In this document: one piece after another, positions 34,101 to 35,515 of the stretch | How positions within the stretch are numbered: the first letter of the stretch is position 1 | How the letters are laid out: every line of letters starts with the position of its first letter | Assembly (NCBI GenBank): GCA_007134675.1 | Contig: SLKJ01000149.1 | Location: 1-35,515 of the forward strand | DNA: 35,515 nt | Origin: Bacteroidales bacterium | Lineage (GTDB): Bacteria; Bacteroidota; Bacteroidia; Bacteroidales; PUMT01 | Direction: 5' to 3' | Translations under genes and position numbers: made by a program | Notes under the pieces: generated by a model | What the model was told of the DNA's origin: nothing | Database searches by the model: none | Seen by the model: only the letters and a program-made list of their open reading frames with translations

Positions 34101-34892
34101 TATGAAAGTGATGATGAGATAGGTAACCTGATAAAAGAGTATAACCGGATGGTTGAAGAGCTTGAAAACAGTGCCGATCTGCTTGCCAAATCAGAGCGTG
34201 AAAGTGCATGGAGGGAAATGGCCAAACAGATTGCACATGAAATCAAAAATCCCCTGACTCCAATGAAGCTTAGTATTCAGCACCTTCAGAGAGCCTGGGA
34301 TGATAAGGTTGACAACTGGGATGAAATCTTAAAAAATACGACCCGCAATCTCGTGGAACAGATAGACCACCTGTCATCAATTGCAACGGCTTTTTCGCAT
34401 TTTGCAAAACTTCCGGGGACAAACAAGGGGAAGGTAAACATTGTGAGCTCCATAAAGAATATCTCCGAATTATTCTCAAACACAGAGAATATTGAGATAG
34501 TTGTCAGGCTGAATGGTATAGACGAGCTGAATGTAACTTCCGACAAGATGCAGCTGAACCGGATATTTATCAATTTGATGAAGAATGCCGTTCAATCTGT
34601 CCCCAGAGACAGAAAAGGTATTATCACAATTGAACTGATCAGGGACAAGGAGATGGCTCTTGTAAAGATAACGGATAATGGTGAAGGTATCCCTCCGGAA
34701 TTACAGGATAAGATGTTTACACCTTACTTCACATCAAAATCAGGGGGCACGGGACTTGGTCTTGCAATAGTAAAGAACATCGTTGAGCAATCAGGCGGAA
34801 CAGTAGGATATACAACTGAACACCGCAAAGGAAGTTGTTTCTGGTTCAGACTCCCGCTTGCATCAGATGGAGACAGAGACAGTAACAATTGA
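31161..34892 (+). CDS. Giant multi-pass NtrY-like sensor histidine kinase
   Basis: 1243 residues. Layout by eye: membrane helix about 13-30, an outside domain about 31-213, seven to eight helices between about 215 and 477, a second outside region about 480-720, helices near 725-748 and 764-787, a third outside domain about 790-925 (Cache-like position), a helix about 930-956, HAMP about 957-1010, then the kinase. H-box QIAHEIKNPLTPMKLS with phospho-His H1026; N-box RIFINLMKNAVQSV; G1 ITDNGEGIP; F-box FTPYFTSK; G2 GGTGLGLAIVKNIVEQSGG. The H-box with NPLTPMKLSIQHLQ is NtrY-type, whose partners are usually NtrC-like sigma-54 activators. No response regulator lies adjacent. It may start at M1 or M3. 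The signal is unknown. Confidence 0.93.
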   Translation: MIMSKIRTKITNYRLLLIAFLVYISAAVLDKNSATLDSEKVNTSHFQKVLNGKYSKANENLEIIDSIIKEHGLDGFKTNYAEQFYGLYDNSGIVILGYQNKVLEFWNSNVLPLQLNDPISETDKEVINPGNGWFVVTRRKTVDSLDLMGLILIKHDYVFENEFLVNQFHHEFNLFPEAELNFSPTGKNHIKNPDGEFLFAIEEPQTPVYRNTFSRFTCFIYSAAFAIFLLFLYRSFTVFKFNKILYRNTWFLLVVLILVIIRYIMLDSGYPEIFRNFIIFQPQHYAKSSLFPSLGDFLINAVIILFISIIFSVHFRLRDRETNPRSVKSIARVSMLSLLLVAFMLFFNYMFQGLIHNSNIQMEVYNFFYLNILSLIAYLILAILITSLVLIADRIVFLSSTLVEIRSFILIFSITFISAIFIYSTAGNIINPYAIAFFIVLTGSIIAIRYFRYRYTYSFQVFLVLIISVFTLAFITNESRRKEKNIKQVLVVNLANERDQIAEYLLEEIEERLNEDSIMITALSSEYYDDYELYDYLGNNYFNGYFRKYDLQSVACGPDFDLWLEDVNELVECYPFFYDMIDDFGVPVSPGSGFHFLDNLTGRISYLGVILYEFDEYPWEKALFISLDSKLLTDHLGYPELLIEGKFPGNPVMADYSYAKYNKDRLITRTGTYPYTLSLQFETDLDKEFSFAEKNGYEHIVYQIDQDNVIVLSKPKTTTIDLLTSFSYSFAFFYLLYSLALLICKYPFNIGKWRIDFKNKIKFSMIGVLLLSLIIIGIGTVYYNIRQFENKQYESISEKIQSVLIDIEYRLGLERELTPEMRDYITGLLMQLSNVFYSDINMYDLQGNIYASSRPEVFELGLIGEQMNPEAYSEMLLKNTARFVHKESISNLSYLSAYVPLTNADNEILSYLNLPYFTRSSILTKEIYTLVVAVVNIYAILILITILIAIIISNTITRPLQQIQNKLRQLSIGKKNEQIDYESDDEIGNLIKEYNRMVEELENSADLLAKSERESAWREMAKQIAHEIKNPLTPMKLSIQHLQRAWDDKVDNWDEILKNTTRNLVEQIDHLSSIATAFSHFAKLPGTNKGKVNIVSSIKNISELFSNTENIEIVVRLNGIDELNVTSDKMQLNRIFINLMKNAVQSVPRDRKGIITIELIRDKEMALVKITDNGEGIPPELQDKMFTPYFTSKSGGTGLGLAIVKNIVEQSGGTVGYTTEHRKGSCFWFRLPLASDGDRDSNN

Positions 34893-35172
34893 AGTTTTAA
34901 TAACCCTTTCGGGGAAGTGAACCGTATGGCCATGAAACCCCGGTATTATGGCTGACTTAATGTAACTTTCTGCATGCTCTGTGCGTAAAATTTGTGCTGC
35001 CAGTCTTTATAAGACATCCTAGTAATTGTTATAATTGTTATATTTGTTCAATTTCAATCCGGAACCAGGCTGTAAATTATTAGTTGGTAGCACCTAAAAA
35101 TAATATGTTCAAAGAATTACCGTGCTGAGATATAAAATCAAATTCGGGCTTAAGTCGGGTGCAACCATTAAG
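34893..35172. other. 280-nt gap before the terminal secreted-protein gene
   Basis: No gene seen. It contains two direct copies of TAATTGTTA near 35022-35040 next to a -7 box, and a short CCC-TTTC-GGG hairpin soon after the kinase stop that lacks a T run. Confidence 0.4.
35039..35046 (+). promoter_or_regulatory. -7 box (TATATTTG) for the terminal secreted-protein gene
   Basis: TATATTTG matches TAnnTTTG. It lies 134 nt before the chosen ATG at 35173 (or about 73 nt before a possible GTG start at 35119). The -33 box is not clear. Confidence 0.4.
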
Positions 35173-35515
35173 ATGCATACTCTGGTATACTTGTGCCTGT
35201 TATTAGTTCTATTCTTTTCTCCCTCAAGTCTTTTTGCGCAGTCCGAGATATCGGGTATAATCAACGATTATTCTGCTGTCGAATCAATAGGCATTGATGA
35301 TCAATCTGTTACCGTAAGTAACCCTGAACTTTTCCAGGCCGGAGACACTGTTCTGCTTATACAGATGAAGGGGATGGGTATCCTCACCAGTCCACCGGCA
35401 GATTACGGAAAACAGCAGGATCTGAATAATGCAGGCAACTATGAATTCCTCCTGGTTGATGATGTAACTGGTAATACAGTGAGTTTTACAAGGGAATTCC
35501 TTAAACAATACAACG
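35173..35515 (+). CDS. N-terminus of a secreted surface protein, cut by window end
   Basis: 114 codons are visible. A signal peptide (MHTLVYLCLLLVLFFSPS, then SLFAQ with cleavage expected after Ala) is followed by SEISGIINDYSAVESIGIDD and LFQAGDTVLLIQMKGMGILT, then DVTGNTVSFTREF. The pattern of 'value, then Gly-Asp-Thr-Val-Leu-Leu-Ile-Gln-Met-Lys-Gly' is one I associate with the start of large Bacteroidetes surface proteins exported by the type IX system, with C-terminal sorting domains; that tail is outside the window. A GTG start at 35119 would add a basic n-region (LRYKIKFGLKSG) and is a real alternative, because the ATG version lacks Lys/Arg before the hydrophobic core. Confidence 0.75.
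   Translation, partial: MHTLVYLCLLLVLFFSPSSLFAQSEISGIINDYSAVESIGIDDQSVTVSNPELFQAGDTVLLIQMKGMGILTSPPADYGKQQDLNNAGNYEFLLVDDVTGNTVSFTREFLKQYN

Overview
The window is an ordinary chromosomal stretch from a member of the phylum Bacteroidetes (Bacteroidota), most likely a Bacteroidales/Marinilabiliales-type anaerobe. The phylum call rests on several independent signs. The families include DUF2851, DUF3109, DUF4783, type III glutamine synthetase and a PorE-like OmpA protein of the type IX secretion system. Ribosome binding sites are nearly absent. Many genes carry the phylum-specific promoter core TAnnTTTG, several with a TTTG/TTG box about 19-20 nt upstream. Species cannot be named from the sequence alone. 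No phage, transposon, integrase or CRISPR array is visible.

Layout. 1-1.7 kb: 5' part of sucC (minus) diverging from a small SpoU-family RNA methyltransferase. 1.8-3.5 kb: a TPR lipoprotein (minus). 3.9-6.3 kb: the classic rpsO-pnp pair (minus), with a terminator between the two genes. 6.5-12.75 kb: a minus-strand run of GNAT-nitrilase fusion, purM, prfA, pyrF and a DUF2851 protein. 13.0-16.4 kb: a plus-strand polyamine operon of arginine decarboxylase, agmatinase and a bacterial deoxyhypusine-synthase homologue. 16.4-24.7 kb (minus): PorE-like OmpA protein, glnN, an M20 dipeptidase, and gpmI translationally coupled to a DUF3109 protein. 24.9-27.8 kb: a DUF3267 membrane protein (plus), tRNA-Phe (minus), an M16 protease and an O-methyltransferase, ending in a six-copy 15-bp tandem repeat. 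28.0-29.8 kb: a MerR/B12-binding regulator and an ECF sigma factor. 29.9-31.1 kb: a DUF4783 protein and a frameshifted rlmH. 31.2-34.9 kb: a giant multi-pass NtrY-like histidine kinase. 35.2 kb to the end: the N-terminus of a secreted protein.

How the genes work together. Most are housekeeping: TCA cycle, glycolysis, pyrimidine and purine synthesis, translation and RNA decay, nitrogen assimilation. Three regions stand out. (1) The speA-speB-DHS operon reads as a short arginine to agmatine to putrescine to larger-polyamine route without speD/speE; a GNAT-nitrilase gene diverges from it across a shared control region containing a 9-bp inverted repeat. (2) The MerR/B12 regulator is followed by an ECF sigma gene whose upstream region carries four copies of an AAACATTT-like motif. 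This resembles light or cobalamin control modules, but no carotenoid genes are nearby. (3) rlmH appears intact except for one missing base early in the gene, beside an AAGGAGGT string. None of these is proven to be a new system. All assignments are read by eye from motifs and family knowledge, without database searches.
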